A stretch of 64,000 nt of DNA from Sphingopyxis sp. H073 (GTDB lineage Bacteria > Pseudomonadota > Alphaproteobacteria > Sphingomonadales > Sphingomonadaceae), in NCBI RefSeq assembly GCF_001468395.1, contig NZ_LNSG01000001.1:186001-250000 (forward strand), given 5' to 3'. The position numbers and the translations under genes are program-made. How positions within the stretch are numbered: position 1 is the first letter of the stretch; the number at the start of each line of letters is the position of its first letter. Under the pieces are notes generated by a model, which saw nothing but the letters and a program-made list of their open reading frames with translations, did not search any database and was not told the origin of the DNA. Positions 28,405 to 37,228 of the stretch are shown here, in pieces.

Positions 28405-29085
28405 TTAGGCCGTCCGGTAATCCGCCGTCATCGCGCCCGCCGCCGCCAATTCGGCTTCATGACTCTCCTCGCGCCACGTCTCCAGTAGCGCCTGCCGCTC
28501 CCATTCGACCATCGCGGGATGCGCCAGCACATGGTCGACCCATGCCTGCCCGGCACCGACGTCGAGGCCGTAAGTGCGGATGCGGAAGGCGACCGGTGCG
28601 AAAAAGGCGTCGACGGCTGAGAAGTCGGTCCCCGCCAGCCACGGCCCGCCAAACCTCCCGAGGCCTTCCTCGAACAGCTCACGGATACGCGCCACGTTGC
28701 TGCGCAGCGCATCCGACATCGGCTTCGGCGTAACGCGCACCCCGACATTCATCGTGCAATCGTTGCGCAGCGCCGCAAAACCGCTGTGCATCTCCGCCGT
28801 CGCGCACTGCGCCCAGGCGCGCGCGTCCGGATCGGCGGGCCACACGCCCGCGTGCCGGTCGGCAAGATAGAGCGCGATGCCGAGCGAATCGTATATGGTG
28901 CGCCCTTCGTGCAGCAGCGCCGGAACCTGGCCGGTCGGCGAGAAGCTGCGGAACGCCTCGTAATTCAAGGGCTTGGCGAAGGGCTCGATCCGGTCCTCGA
29001 ACGATAGGCCCAGCGCGCGCATCAGCACCCACGGCCGCAGCGACCAGCTCGAATAATTGCGGTTGGCGGTGATCAGCACATACAT
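28405..29085 (-). CDS. Glutathione S-transferase family protein
   Basis: A 226-residue protein. The N-terminal thioredoxin-like domain starts YVLITANRNYSSWSLRPWVLMRALGLSFE, and the Ser in the SSWSLR segment is the likely catalytic residue. GQVPALLHEGRTIYDSLGIALYLADRH carries the cis-Pro and glutathione gamma-Glu site (DS). The C-terminal helical domain includes PWLAGTDFSAVDAFFAPVAFRI. The substrate is unknown. Its start overlaps the upstream epimerase end by 13 bases, so the two are probably co-transcribed. Confidence 0.9.
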   Translation of the reverse strand: MYVLITANRNYSSWSLRPWVLMRALGLSFEDRIEPFAKPLNYEAFRSFSPTGQVPALLHEGRTIYDSLGIALYLADRHAGVWPADPDARAWAQCATAEMHSGFAALRNDCTMNVGVRVTPKPMSDALRSNVARIRELFEEGLGRFGGPWLAGTDFSAVDAFFAPVAFRIRTYGLDVGAGQAWVDHVLAHPAMVEWERQALLETWREESHEAELAAAGAMTADYRTA

Positions 29086-30050
29086 GCGTCGCGCTCCTGA
29101 CGGGCGAGGGGAGAGGTGTAGCCGGGGTCATGCGCGAAGGGGAGCGGCGTCCGGTTACGCAGTGCGGTCAGCACGCTGCCGAAGTCGGTTTCCGCCCGCC
29201 AGCCGAAGCGGCGCTCGGCACGCGACGGATCGTACACGCGGTCGATGGTCTCGGGGAGCACCCAATTTTCGGCCGCATAAAGTTCGGCCGCATCGGGAAA
29301 ATGGCGCGCGATCACGGCGCGGGCATCGCGCGCCAACTCTTCGGCATCTTCACGCACGAAAGGCGGCGGGGCCGAGAGGATGAAGGTGTCGCAGCCAATC
29401 TGCGGCGCGGCTTCCAGCGCGGCGAGATGCGCTGCAGCGGCATCCTCGACGGTCAGGCGGCGGCCCAGCAGTTCGTTCGCTTTCAGGTTCGGCCCACTCG
29501 GGACCGCATGGGTGTCGTCATCCTCGGGAAAGAAGCGCCCGGTGCGCAGGATCAGGGCATGGATGCCATGATCGCGGTGCACCAGCCTCACCGCCTGCTC
29601 GGCGGCAAGCTTGGTGATGCCATAGATGTTGCGCGGCTCGAGCGGACCGAAATCCTCGTCCATCCACCACGCGCCATGCACGCCCGCGCCTTCGCGCACA
29701 TCGGCGCGCACCATCAGCGAGGTGGTCGAGGTGAAGAGGAAGCGGTCGTTCCCGGCCGCGACTGCCGCCTCGATCAGGTTGAGCGTGCCCGTCACGTTGA
29801 CGTCGATAAAGGCCTGCCGCGGATAGCGGACGATATCGGGCTTGTGCAGCGCGCCGCCGTGGATGATCGCCTCGATCCCATGCTCGCCCATCGTCCGGTC
29901 GATCAGCGTGCGGTCGGCGACGGTCCCGATCACCTGCGTATGGGTGCCGGGCACGACATCGAGCCCGGTCACCGCATGGCCGTTTTCAGTCAGCAGCGGG
30001 GCGAGAGTGCGCCCGAGCCAGCCCGACGATCCGGTAAGCAGCACGCGCAT
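29073..30050 (-). CDS. NAD-dependent epimerase/dehydratase (extended SDR)
   Basis: A 325-residue sugar-nucleotide-type SDR. MRVLLTGSSGWLGRTLAPLL holds the GxxGxxG nucleotide motif, with Asp after strand 2 (GLDVVPGT) favouring NAD(H). The active site is in FLFTSTTSLM and the YGITKLAAEQAVR segment (YxxxK). HALILRTGRFFPEDDDT and VLPETIDRVYDPSRAERRFGWRAETDF are substrate-domain segments. The sugar or other substrate is not identifiable. It lies upstream of the GST gene and overlaps it. Confidence 0.88.
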   Translation of the reverse strand: MRVLLTGSSGWLGRTLAPLLTENGHAVTGLDVVPGTHTQVIGTVADRTLIDRTMGEHGIEAIIHGGALHKPDIVRYPRQAFIDVNVTGTLNLIEAAVAAGNDRFLFTSTTSLMVRADVREGAGVHGAWWMDEDFGPLEPRNIYGITKLAAEQAVRLVHRDHGIHALILRTGRFFPEDDDTHAVPSGPNLKANELLGRRLTVEDAAAAHLAALEAAPQIGCDTFILSAPPPFVREDAEELARDARAVIARHFPDAAELYAAENWVLPETIDRVYDPSRAERRFGWRAETDFGSVLTALRNRTPLPFAHDPGYTSPLARQERDACMC

Positions 30051-30107
30051 CGATGATTCTCCTCTTCGCTTTGACGCGCCCGATACACGGGGCAGGGAAG
30101 GCGCGCG

Positions 30108-31388
30108 CTACTTTTTGAGGCTCGCGGTGACCGGCCCGGCCCCGGCCGCGCCGCCTGTCGCCGGGGGCAGTTCGCTGAGGTCGAGCCAGGCGGCGTCCGC
30201 GCGCCCGTGATAACTGTCGATCGCCGCAAACGGGATGCGGAAGGGAAAGCCCCAATCGCTGTTCCACAGCGCGACGACGCCGGTCTTCGTGGCCGGTTCG
30301 AAAATCATCGTCGCGCGGTAGCCCGACACCGCACCCGAATGCCCCTCGAGCCGGTGGCCGTCATAGCTGAAGCTCCGCCAGCCGAGCCCGTAGCCGGCAT
30401 CGCTGATCGCCTGCCGCAACGAACCCCCATACAGGCGGTCGGTGCCAACGCGGGGGTGATGCGCGATCTGCAACACGCGGGGAGGCAGCACATCGGGGCG
30501 GTTCCCCATCATCGCCTGCATCCACGTCGCGAAATCGACGATATCGCTTTCGACCCCCGCGGCGGCGGGCACGCGCCAATAGGCTGCCTTGGCGGGGAGG
30601 ACCTGTGCGCCGCGATGCGGGCGCGCCCAGTCCTTCGCGCCCGTCAGCCGTTCCATCCCGTAACCTGCGCTGACCATGCCAAGCGGCAGGAACAGACGAT
30701 CCTCGACCGCGTCGCCGAACGGCTTGTGCGCCGCCTTCGCCAGAACCTCGCTTGCGGTGTCGAAGGCGATATTCTGATAGGTGTGGCAGGTGCCGGGCTC
30801 GCATTGCAGGGGCGCGGCGGAAAGGCCCGCGCGCAGCTGCGCGGGATCCTGTCCCTCTTCCAGCTTTTCGTCATAGGCGTTTTTGGTCAGGCCCGTGCGC
30901 TGCGACAGCACATCGGCCAGCGTGATCCGCGCTTCGGCGCCGCCCGGCAGGCGCAGCGAACTGTGCCAGTCGGCGACCGGATGGTCGAGATCGACGGTAC
31001 CTTCCTTCGCCATCGTCGCCGCCATCGCGCCCGTCGCGGTCTTCGAGACCGAGGCCCAGCGGAACAGGGTCTGCAGCGTGACCGGCGTCCCGGTTGACTT
31101 GTCGGCGACGCCATAGGCGCGGACAAAGCGCAGTTTGCCGTCCTCGACCACCGCGACCGCGAGGCCCGCCATCTCGGGTCGCTGCGCAAGGGCGGACAAT
31201 TGCCGGTCGAGCGTCTTGTAATCGATCCGCCCCTGCCATTCGGTGGGCGTGTCGGGCAGGTTTTCGGAGGGCCGGAACGGGATCGGGATGCTGGCGAGCG
31301 GTTGGCTGCTGCCAAAGGCGCGAACGCCGAACCAGCCGGCCGATACCAGCGCGGCCACCGCAATCAGACTTACAATAACGCGCTTCAT
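30108..31388 (-). CDS. Serine hydrolase (beta-lactamase/penicillin-binding-like)
   Basis: A 426-residue protein with an N-terminal signal anchor (VIVSLIAVAALVSAGWFGV). The nucleophile motif is in WASVSKTATG (SxxK). The second motif is YQN in CHTYQNIAFDTAS, and the third is HSG in LEGHSGAVSGYR. This is the class C beta-lactamase/esterase EstB fold, which includes carboxypeptidases, esterases and peptidases. The HSG third motif in place of KTG argues against true beta-lactamase activity. It is probably periplasmic. It lies 79 bases downstream of the CoA-transferase operon in the same direction. Confidence 0.88.
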   Translation of the reverse strand: MKRVIVSLIAVAALVSAGWFGVRAFGSSQPLASIPIPFRPSENLPDTPTEWQGRIDYKTLDRQLSALAQRPEMAGLAVAVVEDGKLRFVRAYGVADKSTGTPVTLQTLFRWASVSKTATGAMAATMAKEGTVDLDHPVADWHSSLRLPGGAEARITLADVLSQRTGLTKNAYDEKLEEGQDPAQLRAGLSAAPLQCEPGTCHTYQNIAFDTASEVLAKAAHKPFGDAVEDRLFLPLGMVSAGYGMERLTGAKDWARPHRGAQVLPAKAAYWRVPAAAGVESDIVDFATWMQAMMGNRPDVLPPRVLQIAHHPRVGTDRLYGGSLRQAISDAGYGLGWRSFSYDGHRLEGHSGAVSGYRATMIFEPATKTGVVALWNSDWGFPFRIPFAAIDSYHGRADAAWLDLSELPPATGGAAGAGPVTASLKK

Positions 31389-31467
31389 GGACTCGTGACT
31401 AAACTGCGACCCTATCTGTGGCCGCCGTCTTAGCCGCGACTTGTCCCTCCGTCACCCCCGCCGGGGA

Positions 31468-31917
31468 TCAGGGCGCAAGATATCCCCAGGCTTTGATCGT
31501 ACCGGCGGCGTGGACGGCGCCGAAGACCAGCACGATCGCCGACGACCATAGCGCGAATTCGGCGCTGTGGGTTTGGCGGGCGAGGTTGACCGGCACGAAC
31601 AACAGGCCGCGCAGCAGGTAGATGGCGGTAATGACGACAAGGCCCGGGCGCAGCAGCGGCAGGCGCGGCAGCGATCCGGCGCCCGAAAAGGCATAAGCGG
31701 CCCAGACAAGCAATGCCGCCGCTATGCCCAGCGTGATCAGCGCCGGCCGCCAGTCGCCGCGCGCCGCGGCGCGTGCCATGGCTTCGCCGGCGCCGAAGAA
31801 GCGGTACCAGTCGGGCCCGCCGAAGATGCAGGCAATGTGCGGCACCGCCGCCGCCACCGAGAGCCATCCGCCGACGAGCAGCCAGGTGGCGCCGGGGCTG
31901 GCCGCAAGGTCAGGCAA
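31468..31917 (-). CDS. Four-helix membrane protein of unknown function
   Basis: A 149-residue integral membrane protein with about four hydrophobic helices: [60 protein letters not shown] and [36 protein letters not shown] is a conserved-looking loop. A TTG start at 31917 overlaps scoB by 8 bases, so it is likely the last gene of the scoA-phosphatase-scoB run. The start is uncertain because no ATG or GTG precedes the first helix. I do not recognise a function. Confidence 0.7.
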   Translation of the reverse strand: MPDLAASPGATWLLVGGWLSVAAAVPHIACIFGGPDWYRFFGAGEAMARAAARGDWRPALITLGIAAALLVWAAYAFSGAGSLPRLPLLRPGLVVITAIYLLRGLLFVPVNLARQTHSAEFALWSSAIVLVFGAVHAAGTIKAWGYLAP

Positions 31918-32545
31918 TATAATGGGCCGTAGTCTTTGCCGCGACGTCCTCCGCCGTCACCCCCGGTGCGAGTTCGATCAGCCTGAACGGGCTGTCATGA
32001 TCGTCGCGCTTGAACACCGCGAGGTCGGTGATGATCATGTCGACGACATTCTTGCCGGTCAGCGGCAAGGTGCATTCGGGGATGAACTTCGGGCTGCCGT
32101 CCTTGGCGTTATGCTCCATCACGACGATGATCTTCTTGACCCCCGCCACCAGGTCCATCGCGCCGCCCATCCCCTTGATCATCTTGCCGGGGATCATCCA
32201 GTTGGCGATGTCGCCGTTTTCTGCGACTTCCATCGCGCCGAGCACGGTCAGGTCAATGTGCCCGCCGCGGATCATCGCAAAGCTCTGCTCCGACCCGAAA
32301 TAGGCCGATTGCGGCAATTCGCTGATCGTCTGCTTGCCGGCGTTGATCAGGTCGGCGTCCTCTTCGCCCTCGAAGGGGAAGGGGCCGATACCGAGCATCC
32401 CGTTTTCCGACTGCAGCGTCACTTCCATCCCCTCGGGGATATGGTTCGCGACCAGGGTCGGGATGCCGATGCCGAGGTTGACGTAATAGCCGTCCTGCAG
32501 TTCCTTCGCGGCGCGCGCCGCCATGTCATCACGCGTCCAGCTCAT
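31910..32545 (-). CDS. scoB: 3-oxoacid CoA-transferase subunit B
   Basis: A 211-residue beta subunit of succinyl-CoA:3-ketoacid CoA-transferase, used to activate acetoacetate. [30 protein letters not shown] starts it. The catalytic Glu is in [18 protein letters not shown], and [23 protein letters not shown] is typical. Its start overlaps the phosphatase stop by 4 bases (ATGA). The A subunit lies on the far side of that phosphatase gene, which is unusual since the subunits are normally adjacent. Confidence 0.95.
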   Translation of the reverse strand: MSWTRDDMAARAAKELQDGYYVNLGIGIPTLVANHIPEGMEVTLQSENGMLGIGPFPFEGEEDADLINAGKQTISELPQSAYFGSEQSFAMIRGGHIDLTVLGAMEVAENGDIANWMIPGKMIKGMGGAMDLVAGVKKIIVVMEHNAKDGSPKFIPECTLPLTGKNVVDMIITDLAVFKRDDHDSPFRLIELAPGVTAEDVAAKTTAHYIA

Positions 32546-33429
32546 CGGCTCGGCTCCCATTGCTTGTCGGAGGGGAAAGCGTCGTCCCAGCCCAGTTTCT
32601 CCCATGGGCCATAGACGGGATTGGGGAACAGGAACCAGCCCTTGTCCCAGAGTGCGGTAGTGCCAGTGCTCGTCGCGAGCGCCATTCGCTGTGCAGCGGG
32701 CAGATCCTTCACGTTGAACTGCTGGCTGAAATCGCCGAGCTGGTCGCCGCCGAGGATGATCACGCAATATTTCGACGCGATGGTGGCGCGTCGCCCGTCC
32801 TTGCTCGACCCGCCGGCGTCATCGCCCATCAGGAACAGCGTCTCGCCATGCTTGAACTCGCCGAGCCCGGCGGCGCGCAGCGTGTCTTCGCTGCCCTTGG
32901 CATTGGCGGCGCTGCGGTTGGTATTGACGATGACGGTTATGCCCGCCGCGCGCAGGGCGTTCACCATATCGACGCTGCCCGGCATCGCGACCGCCTTGCC
33001 CGCGCCGGTCTTTTCCCACTGGTCCCAGATTTTCGGATCGAAAGCGGTGCCCCGCTCGGCGAAATAGCGCATCGGGCCAAGGTTCCAGATCAACGTCTCG
33101 TCGGCATCGAACACCGCGGCGAAGGGCTTGTTCCCGCAAGGCTCGAACGCCGGGGCATCCACGCCCGCGCCCGGCGCCAGCACGACGCTGTCCTCCGGCC
33201 GCTGCTTGATCCGTCCCACAGCATAATCGACGATCCGCGCATTGGTCGCACGCACCGCGACCGCCGCCTCGGGCGAGCCATAGAGATATTGCAACGCTAC
33301 CGGCGGCTTGGCAGCGTCAGCGGGAGCGGATGCCGGAGGGTGGGCGGGCGGCGGAGCCGGAGCCACCTCTGCCGGCGCGCTCGCGCACCCGGCAAGGAGC
33401 AGCGCGGCAGTAAGGGCTAAGCTGCGCAT
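32542..33429 (-). CDS. Lipoprotein acid phosphatase (HAD, class B/e(P4)-like)
   Basis: A 295-residue predicted lipoprotein: lipobox LLAGC (Cys15) followed by a long Pro/Ala-rich linker (about 18-45). The HAD core has [10 protein letters not shown] (DxDxT variant with the two catalytic Asp), motif II NTNRSA, and [30 protein letters not shown] at the end is characteristic of the 5'-nucleotidase e(P4) family. It should act outside the cytoplasm on phosphomonoesters or nucleotides. It lies between scoA and scoB, overlapping scoA by 1 base and scoB by 4, so it is translated from the same message. Confidence 0.88.
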   Translation of the reverse strand: MRSLALTAALLLAGCASAPAEVAPAPPPAHPPASAPADAAKPPVALQYLYGSPEAAVAVRATNARIVDYAVGRIKQRPEDSVVLAPGAGVDAPAFEPCGNKPFAAVFDADETLIWNLGPMRYFAERGTAFDPKIWDQWEKTGAGKAVAMPGSVDMVNALRAAGITVIVNTNRSAANAKGSEDTLRAAGLGEFKHGETLFLMGDDAGGSSKDGRRATIASKYCVIILGGDQLGDFSQQFNVKDLPAAQRMALATSTGTTALWDKGWFLFPNPVYGPWEKLGWDDAFPSDKQWEPSR

Positions 33430-34139
33430 CACGCGGTCTCGCGCGGGCGCGTCGTGCGGAATTCGATCTTCTTGTCGTAGGGCGCGCCGACGATCATGCG
33501 CTTCACATAGATGCCGGGCAGGTGGATCGCGTCGGGGTCGAGGCTGCCGGTGGGCACGATTTCCTCGACCTCGGCGACGCAGATTTTCGCCGCGGTCGCC
33601 ATCGGCTGGTTGAAGTTGCGCGCGGTCTTGCGGAAGATGAGGTTGCCGCTCTCGTCGGCCTTCCACCCCTTGATGATCGCGAGGTCGGCGAAGATGCCGC
33701 GTTCGAGGATATAATCCTGCCCGTCGAAGCTCTTCACTTCCTTGCCCTCGGCGACGAGCGTGCCGACACCGGTCTTGGTGTAGAAGCCGGGGATGCCCGC
33801 GCCGCCGGCGCGGCAGCGTTCGGCGAGCGTGCCCTGCGGGCAGAATTCGACCTCGAGTTCGCCCGCGAGATATTGCCGCTCGAATTCCTTGTTCTCGCCC
33901 ACGTAAGACGAGATCATCTTCTGGACCTGCCGCGTGCGGAGCAGCTTGCCGAGCCCTTCGCCGTCGATCCCGGCATTGTTGCTCGCGATGATGAGGTCTT
34001 TCGTGCCCGCGTCGCGGATCGCGTCGATCAGCCGTTCGGGGATGCCGCAAAGGCCGAAGCCGCCCGCGCAAATCTGCATGCCGTCGAAGAGCAGGCCTTC
34101 GAGTGCGGCGGCGGCGTCGGAATAGCGCTTGTTCCCCAT
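33429..34139 (-). CDS. scoA: 3-oxoacid CoA-transferase subunit A
   Basis: A 236-residue alpha subunit. [26 protein letters not shown], the [36 protein letters not shown] block and [16 protein letters not shown] are typical. The ATG at 34139 has an AGGAGG ribosome site at good spacing. The longer frame to 34229 would begin at the divergent regulator. Together with scoB it converts acetoacetate plus succinyl-CoA to acetoacetyl-CoA. It is first in the operon and opposes a LysR gene. Confidence 0.95.
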   Translation of the reverse strand: MGNKRYSDAAAALEGLLFDGMQICAGGFGLCGIPERLIDAIRDAGTKDLIIASNNAGIDGEGLGKLLRTRQVQKMISSYVGENKEFERQYLAGELEVEFCPQGTLAERCRAGGAGIPGFYTKTGVGTLVAEGKEVKSFDGQDYILERGIFADLAIIKGWKADESGNLIFRKTARNFNQPMATAAKICVAEVEEIVPTGSLDPDAIHLPGIYVKRMIVGAPYDKKIEFRTTRPRETA

Positions 34140-34193
34140 GAAACGGCCTCCTTGATGAATGATCGCGCGAGATTGGCGCATTTGATCCATCAA

Positions 34194-34210
34194 TTCTAAT
34201 TTTTCTAATT
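34194..34210. promoter_or_regulatory. AT-rich direct repeats between scoA and the LysR gene
   Basis: TTCTAATT occurs at 34194-34201 and 34203-34210, a 9-bp period, inside the 89-base divergent gap. This is the only AT-rich part of the region. It may hold the LysR site or the promoters. The regulator is not shown to bind it. Confidence 0.35.
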
Positions 34211-34228
34211 TTCGATTATGCATAAACA

Positions 34229-35125
34229 ATGTCTATCAGTCGCGTCTCGCTCTATCACCTCGAAACCCTGCTCTGGATCGACCGGCTCGGGACCTTCTCC
34301 GCGGCCGCCGAGCGGCTCAACACGACGCAGCCCGCAGTATCGGCACGGATGCGTGAGCTCGAACAACGACTGGGAACAAGGCTGTTCCGCCGCGACGGGC
34401 GCACGATGTCGCTGACCGCGGCGGGGCGCAAGCTGGTGCGCGACTGCGATCCCTTGCTCCGCGACATGCAGGTCGCCTTGCTCGGCAGCGGCGGTTTTGC
34501 CGAGGCGAGCGGAGTGGTGCGGATCGGCGCGGGCGAGATCGCGGCGGCAAGCTGCCTGCCCGCCTTCGTTGCCGACCTCAAGGCCGACATGCCGAATGTC
34601 GGGCTGGAGATCGAGATCGATCTGACCGCGAACCTGATCCAGCAACTGCTGACGGGGCGCACCGACATCGCCTTCGCCGCGGGGCCGATCGCGCACCCGG
34701 CGCTCAAGACCCAGCCGATCGGCGAGGTCGCGCTGATGTGGCTGGCGAGCCCCGCGGTCGCGGCGGCGTTCGCAGCGGGCGAGGCGCAGCTTCCGGTCTG
34801 GTCGCTCGCCAGCCACTCGCCGATCCACGGCCGGATGCGCGATGCGATCGAGGCATCGCGGATCGCGCAGGAATCGCTCAATCTCTGCAACAACGCGCGC
34901 ACGATGATCGATATCGCGAAGGCGGGCGGCGGAGTCGGCATCTTTCCCGAACCGATGGCGCGGGCAGAGGTCGCCGCAGGCGCGCTGGTCGAGCTTTCGG
35001 ATATGCCGGTACTCGCGCCCGTCGCTTTTCATGTCGCAATGCGCGTGTCCGACAGCGAGCCCGTGCTTGCGCGCATCTTCGAGCGCTCGGCGCTGCTCAG
35101 CCTTTCCGTGCCGCCTCAATTTTGA
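34229..35125 (+). CDS. LysR-family transcriptional regulator
   Basis: A 298-residue LysR regulator. The N-terminal helix-turn-helix is [40 protein letters not shown]. The following substrate-binding domain carries [21 protein letters not shown] and [15 protein letters not shown]. It is divergent from scoA with 89 bases between starts, the classical arrangement for a LysR activator of the neighbouring operon. The upstream sequence has no ribosome site, and TATGCA lies just before the ATG, so it may be leaderless. That reading is weak. Confidence 0.92.
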   Translation: MSISRVSLYHLETLLWIDRLGTFSAAAERLNTTQPAVSARMRELEQRLGTRLFRRDGRTMSLTAAGRKLVRDCDPLLRDMQVALLGSGGFAEASGVVRIGAGEIAAASCLPAFVADLKADMPNVGLEIEIDLTANLIQQLLTGRTDIAFAAGPIAHPALKTQPIGEVALMWLASPAVAAAFAAGEAQLPVWSLASHSPIHGRMRDAIEASRIAQESLNLCNNARTMIDIAKAGGGVGIFPEPMARAEVAAGALVELSDMPVLAPVAFHVAMRVSDSEPVLARIFERSALLSLSVPPQF

Positions 35126-35187
35126 CGCCGGTCAATGATCGGCGGCGGCGGTGGGCCCATTAAGGGCCGACACCAAAGGAGTCTGCC

Positions 35188-35997
35188 ATGCGTTCGATTC
35201 TCGTCCATGCCGATCATGACAAAGCCAATGAAGTCCGCCTGCAGACCGCGCTCGACATCGCGCGGCGTCTGCGCGCGCATCTGACGCTGCTGATCGCGAC
35301 TCCGTTCCGGCAGTTCGTCGCCGTCGATCCCTTCGGCGGCAGCTATGTCCTCGCCGAGGCGATGGCGAAGGCGCAGGCCGACGATGCGGCGCTCGAAGCC
35401 GCGCTGTCGGCGCGGCTCGGCGGCGAAGATGTGCCATGGGATATCGTCACTGCCGACGGCGACATCGTCGGGTCGCTCGCGGCGGCGGCGGCCTTTGCCG
35501 ATCTCGCCGTGGTCAGCCTACCCGGCAAACCCGGTAGCGGCGTCGGCGAGCCGTCGATGCTCGCTGGCGACCTCGCGATCGCCGCCGCGGCGCCGGTGCT
35601 CGCGCTGCCGCGCGAGGGCGGACGGCCCGACCTCGACGCTCCCGTAATGGTCGCGTGGAACGGCAGCGGAGAGGCTGCGAACGCGCTGCGCACCGCGATC
35701 CCGCTGCTCGCCGGGCGGCGCGTCGAACTGGTCTCGGTGGGCAAGGACGACGGCAGCTTTCCCGCGACCGACGCGCTGACCTATCTCTCGCGCCACGATA
35801 TCCATGCCGAGGCGCGGATCGTCGAGCGCGGCGGCGTGACGGTCGAGGAGGCGCTCGAAAAGGCGGCCGAGGCGATGGGCGCCGGGCTGATCGTCATGGG
35901 CGCGTTCGGCAAGAGCCGCCTTCGCGAAACGCTGTTCGGCGGGGTGACGCAATATCTGGTCACGAGCGGCCGCTTCCCGTTGCTGCTCGCGCACTAG
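35188..35997 (+). CDS. Universal stress protein family (tandem UspA domains)
   Basis: A 269-residue protein made of two UspA-like halves. The first is MRSILVHADHDKANEVRLQTALDIARRLRAHLTLLIA. The second ends with LIVMGAFGKSRLRETLFGGVTQYLVTSG, which matches the UspA C-terminal signature GxxGxSRLRExxxGxxTxxLL. The first half has weak GxSxxG conservation, so only the second may bind nucleotide. It stands alone with a good AAAGGAG ribosome site and probably responds to stress. Confidence 0.85.
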   Translation: MRSILVHADHDKANEVRLQTALDIARRLRAHLTLLIATPFRQFVAVDPFGGSYVLAEAMAKAQADDAALEAALSARLGGEDVPWDIVTADGDIVGSLAAAAAFADLAVVSLPGKPGSGVGEPSMLAGDLAIAAAAPVLALPREGGRPDLDAPVMVAWNGSGEAANALRTAIPLLAGRRVELVSVGKDDGSFPATDALTYLSRHDIHAEARIVERGGVTVEEALEKAAEAMGAGLIVMGAFGKSRLRETLFGGVTQYLVTSGRFPLLLAH

Positions 35998-36035
35998 GTT
36001 CCTGACCCTAGGTCGAGGACACCGGGCGCGCGATT

Positions 36036-36698
36036 TCAGGGTAAGGGCAGTTCCAGCACCGCCGACAGATCGGCGAGCGCCTGTTCGCCGCTCGTCACCT
36101 TGATCGCGTGCATGCCGAGCTGGCTCGCGGGTTTGCAGTTGATGCCGAGGTCGTCGAGATAGACGCAGTTCGCGGGGTGGGCGTCCAGCGCCTCGCACAT
36201 CATCTGATAGATGCGCGGGTCGGGCTTGCGCACCCCCGCCTTGCTCGATTCGATGACATGCGCAAAGCGCGCCATGATGTCGGCGACCTCGATCGCGGCT
36301 TCCGCGCTGCGCGTCATCCCCGCGCCGCGAATGCCCATCTTGCCACCAGGGACGTTGTTCGTGATGCACGCGATGGTGAAGCCGCTGTTCTTCAGCGTAT
36401 CGAGCGCGGCAACCATCGCCGGGCGGACCGCGCCCGCGATGACCGCGAGCACCGCTTCGCCTTCGAGCTCGTGCCCCAGCGCACGCGCTTCCTCGGCAAA
36501 CAGCGCGTCGAACGCCGCGGCGTCGATCTCGGCGCGCTCGAACTTCGCCCAGGCATTGTCGTCAGGGTTGGTCGCATTGACCCGGCGCACGAAGTCGTGC
36601 GGCAGCCCGCGCTCGGCCTCCAGCCGGTTGAACGCCTCGAAGGGCGAAGCGGTGATGACGCCGCCGAAGTCGAAGATGACATGGGTGTAGCGAGACAT
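36036..36698 (-). CDS. HAD-superfamily hydrolase (subfamily IA, HAD-1A3)
   Basis: A 220-residue haloacid-dehalogenase-fold hydrolase. VIFDFGGVI is a variant of motif I (the second Asp is replaced by Gly, as in epoxide-hydrolase N-domain-like members). ACITNNVPGGKMG is motif II, KAGVRKPDPRIYQMMCEA holds motif III and VYLDDLGINCKPASQLG is motif IV. The first catalytic Asp is present. The variant motif means phosphatase activity is likely but not certain. It stands alone in a minus-strand run. Confidence 0.85.
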   Translation of the reverse strand: MSRYTHVIFDFGGVITASPFEAFNRLEAERGLPHDFVRRVNATNPDDNAWAKFERAEIDAAAFDALFAEEARALGHELEGEAVLAVIAGAVRPAMVAALDTLKNSGFTIACITNNVPGGKMGIRGAGMTRSAEAAIEVADIMARFAHVIESSKAGVRKPDPRIYQMMCEALDAHPANCVYLDDLGINCKPASQLGMHAIKVTSGEQALADLSAVLELPLP

Positions 36699-36753
36699 GC
36701 GGCGGCTAGAGCCGAGATTGACGTTAACGTCAATCCGGTCGCGCGTCGCTGCG

Positions 36754-37140
36754 CTACTTCACCCGATTGCCCGACCAGCTCGCATCGTCGATCGTCAGGT
36801 CGAGCCGGTCGGGCGAGCGCACCGTGTCGAGTAGGAAGACATAGGGCCCGCTCGCTGCGAGGATCGCGTCCATCGCCTTTTCGAGGGGGATCGTCACGGT
36901 CGGGATGCGCGCATAGCTCGACTTCACTTCGACCTTGTTCGGTCCGACGCGCGTGACGGTGATCGTGACACCACTCTTCGACGAACCGCGCGCGTCGGAG
37001 ATCACGTCACCCCTGTAGGTGCCGGCAACGCGATCGGCGAGGTCGGTCTTGCGCGGCGCGGTGGCGGGCTTGGTTTCGGCATGGGCCGCGGCGGGCAGCA
37101 GCAGCGCGGCCGCGACGGCGAGGGAAAGCGAACGAAGCAT
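36754..37140 (-). CDS. Periplasmic protein of unknown function
   Basis: A 128-residue protein with a clear signal peptide (MLRSLSLAVAAALLLPAAAHA). A beta-rich domain follows: YRGDVISDARGSSKSGVTITVTRVGPNKVEVKSSYARIPTVTI, then LDTVRSPDRLDLTIDDASWSG. I do not recognise a named family. The pattern resembles small secreted beta-sandwich proteins. It stands alone, with its own region upstream. Confidence 0.7.
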   Translation of the reverse strand: MLRSLSLAVAAALLLPAAAHAETKPATAPRKTDLADRVAGTYRGDVISDARGSSKSGVTITVTRVGPNKVEVKSSYARIPTVTIPLEKAMDAILAASGPYVFLLDTVRSPDRLDLTIDDASWSGNRVK

Positions 37141-37228
37141 ATCTGGTCCTTTCAGGGAGCAGCTTGTACCGCCATTTGGTTCTTGGCGAGCCATTTGCAG
37201 GCCGCCGTGTGCCGAATGGCGGTATAAG

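Noticed and set aside
30108..31388. Class C beta-lactamase
   Set aside because: SxxK and YxN are present, but the third motif is HSG, which is typical of esterases and peptidases of this fold. I call it a serine hydrolase.
34211..34231. Second leaderless promoter in front of the LysR gene (TATGCA near the ATG)
   Set aside because: The -35 match is poor and AT-rich sequence gives many chance matches, so I only mention it in the gene note.
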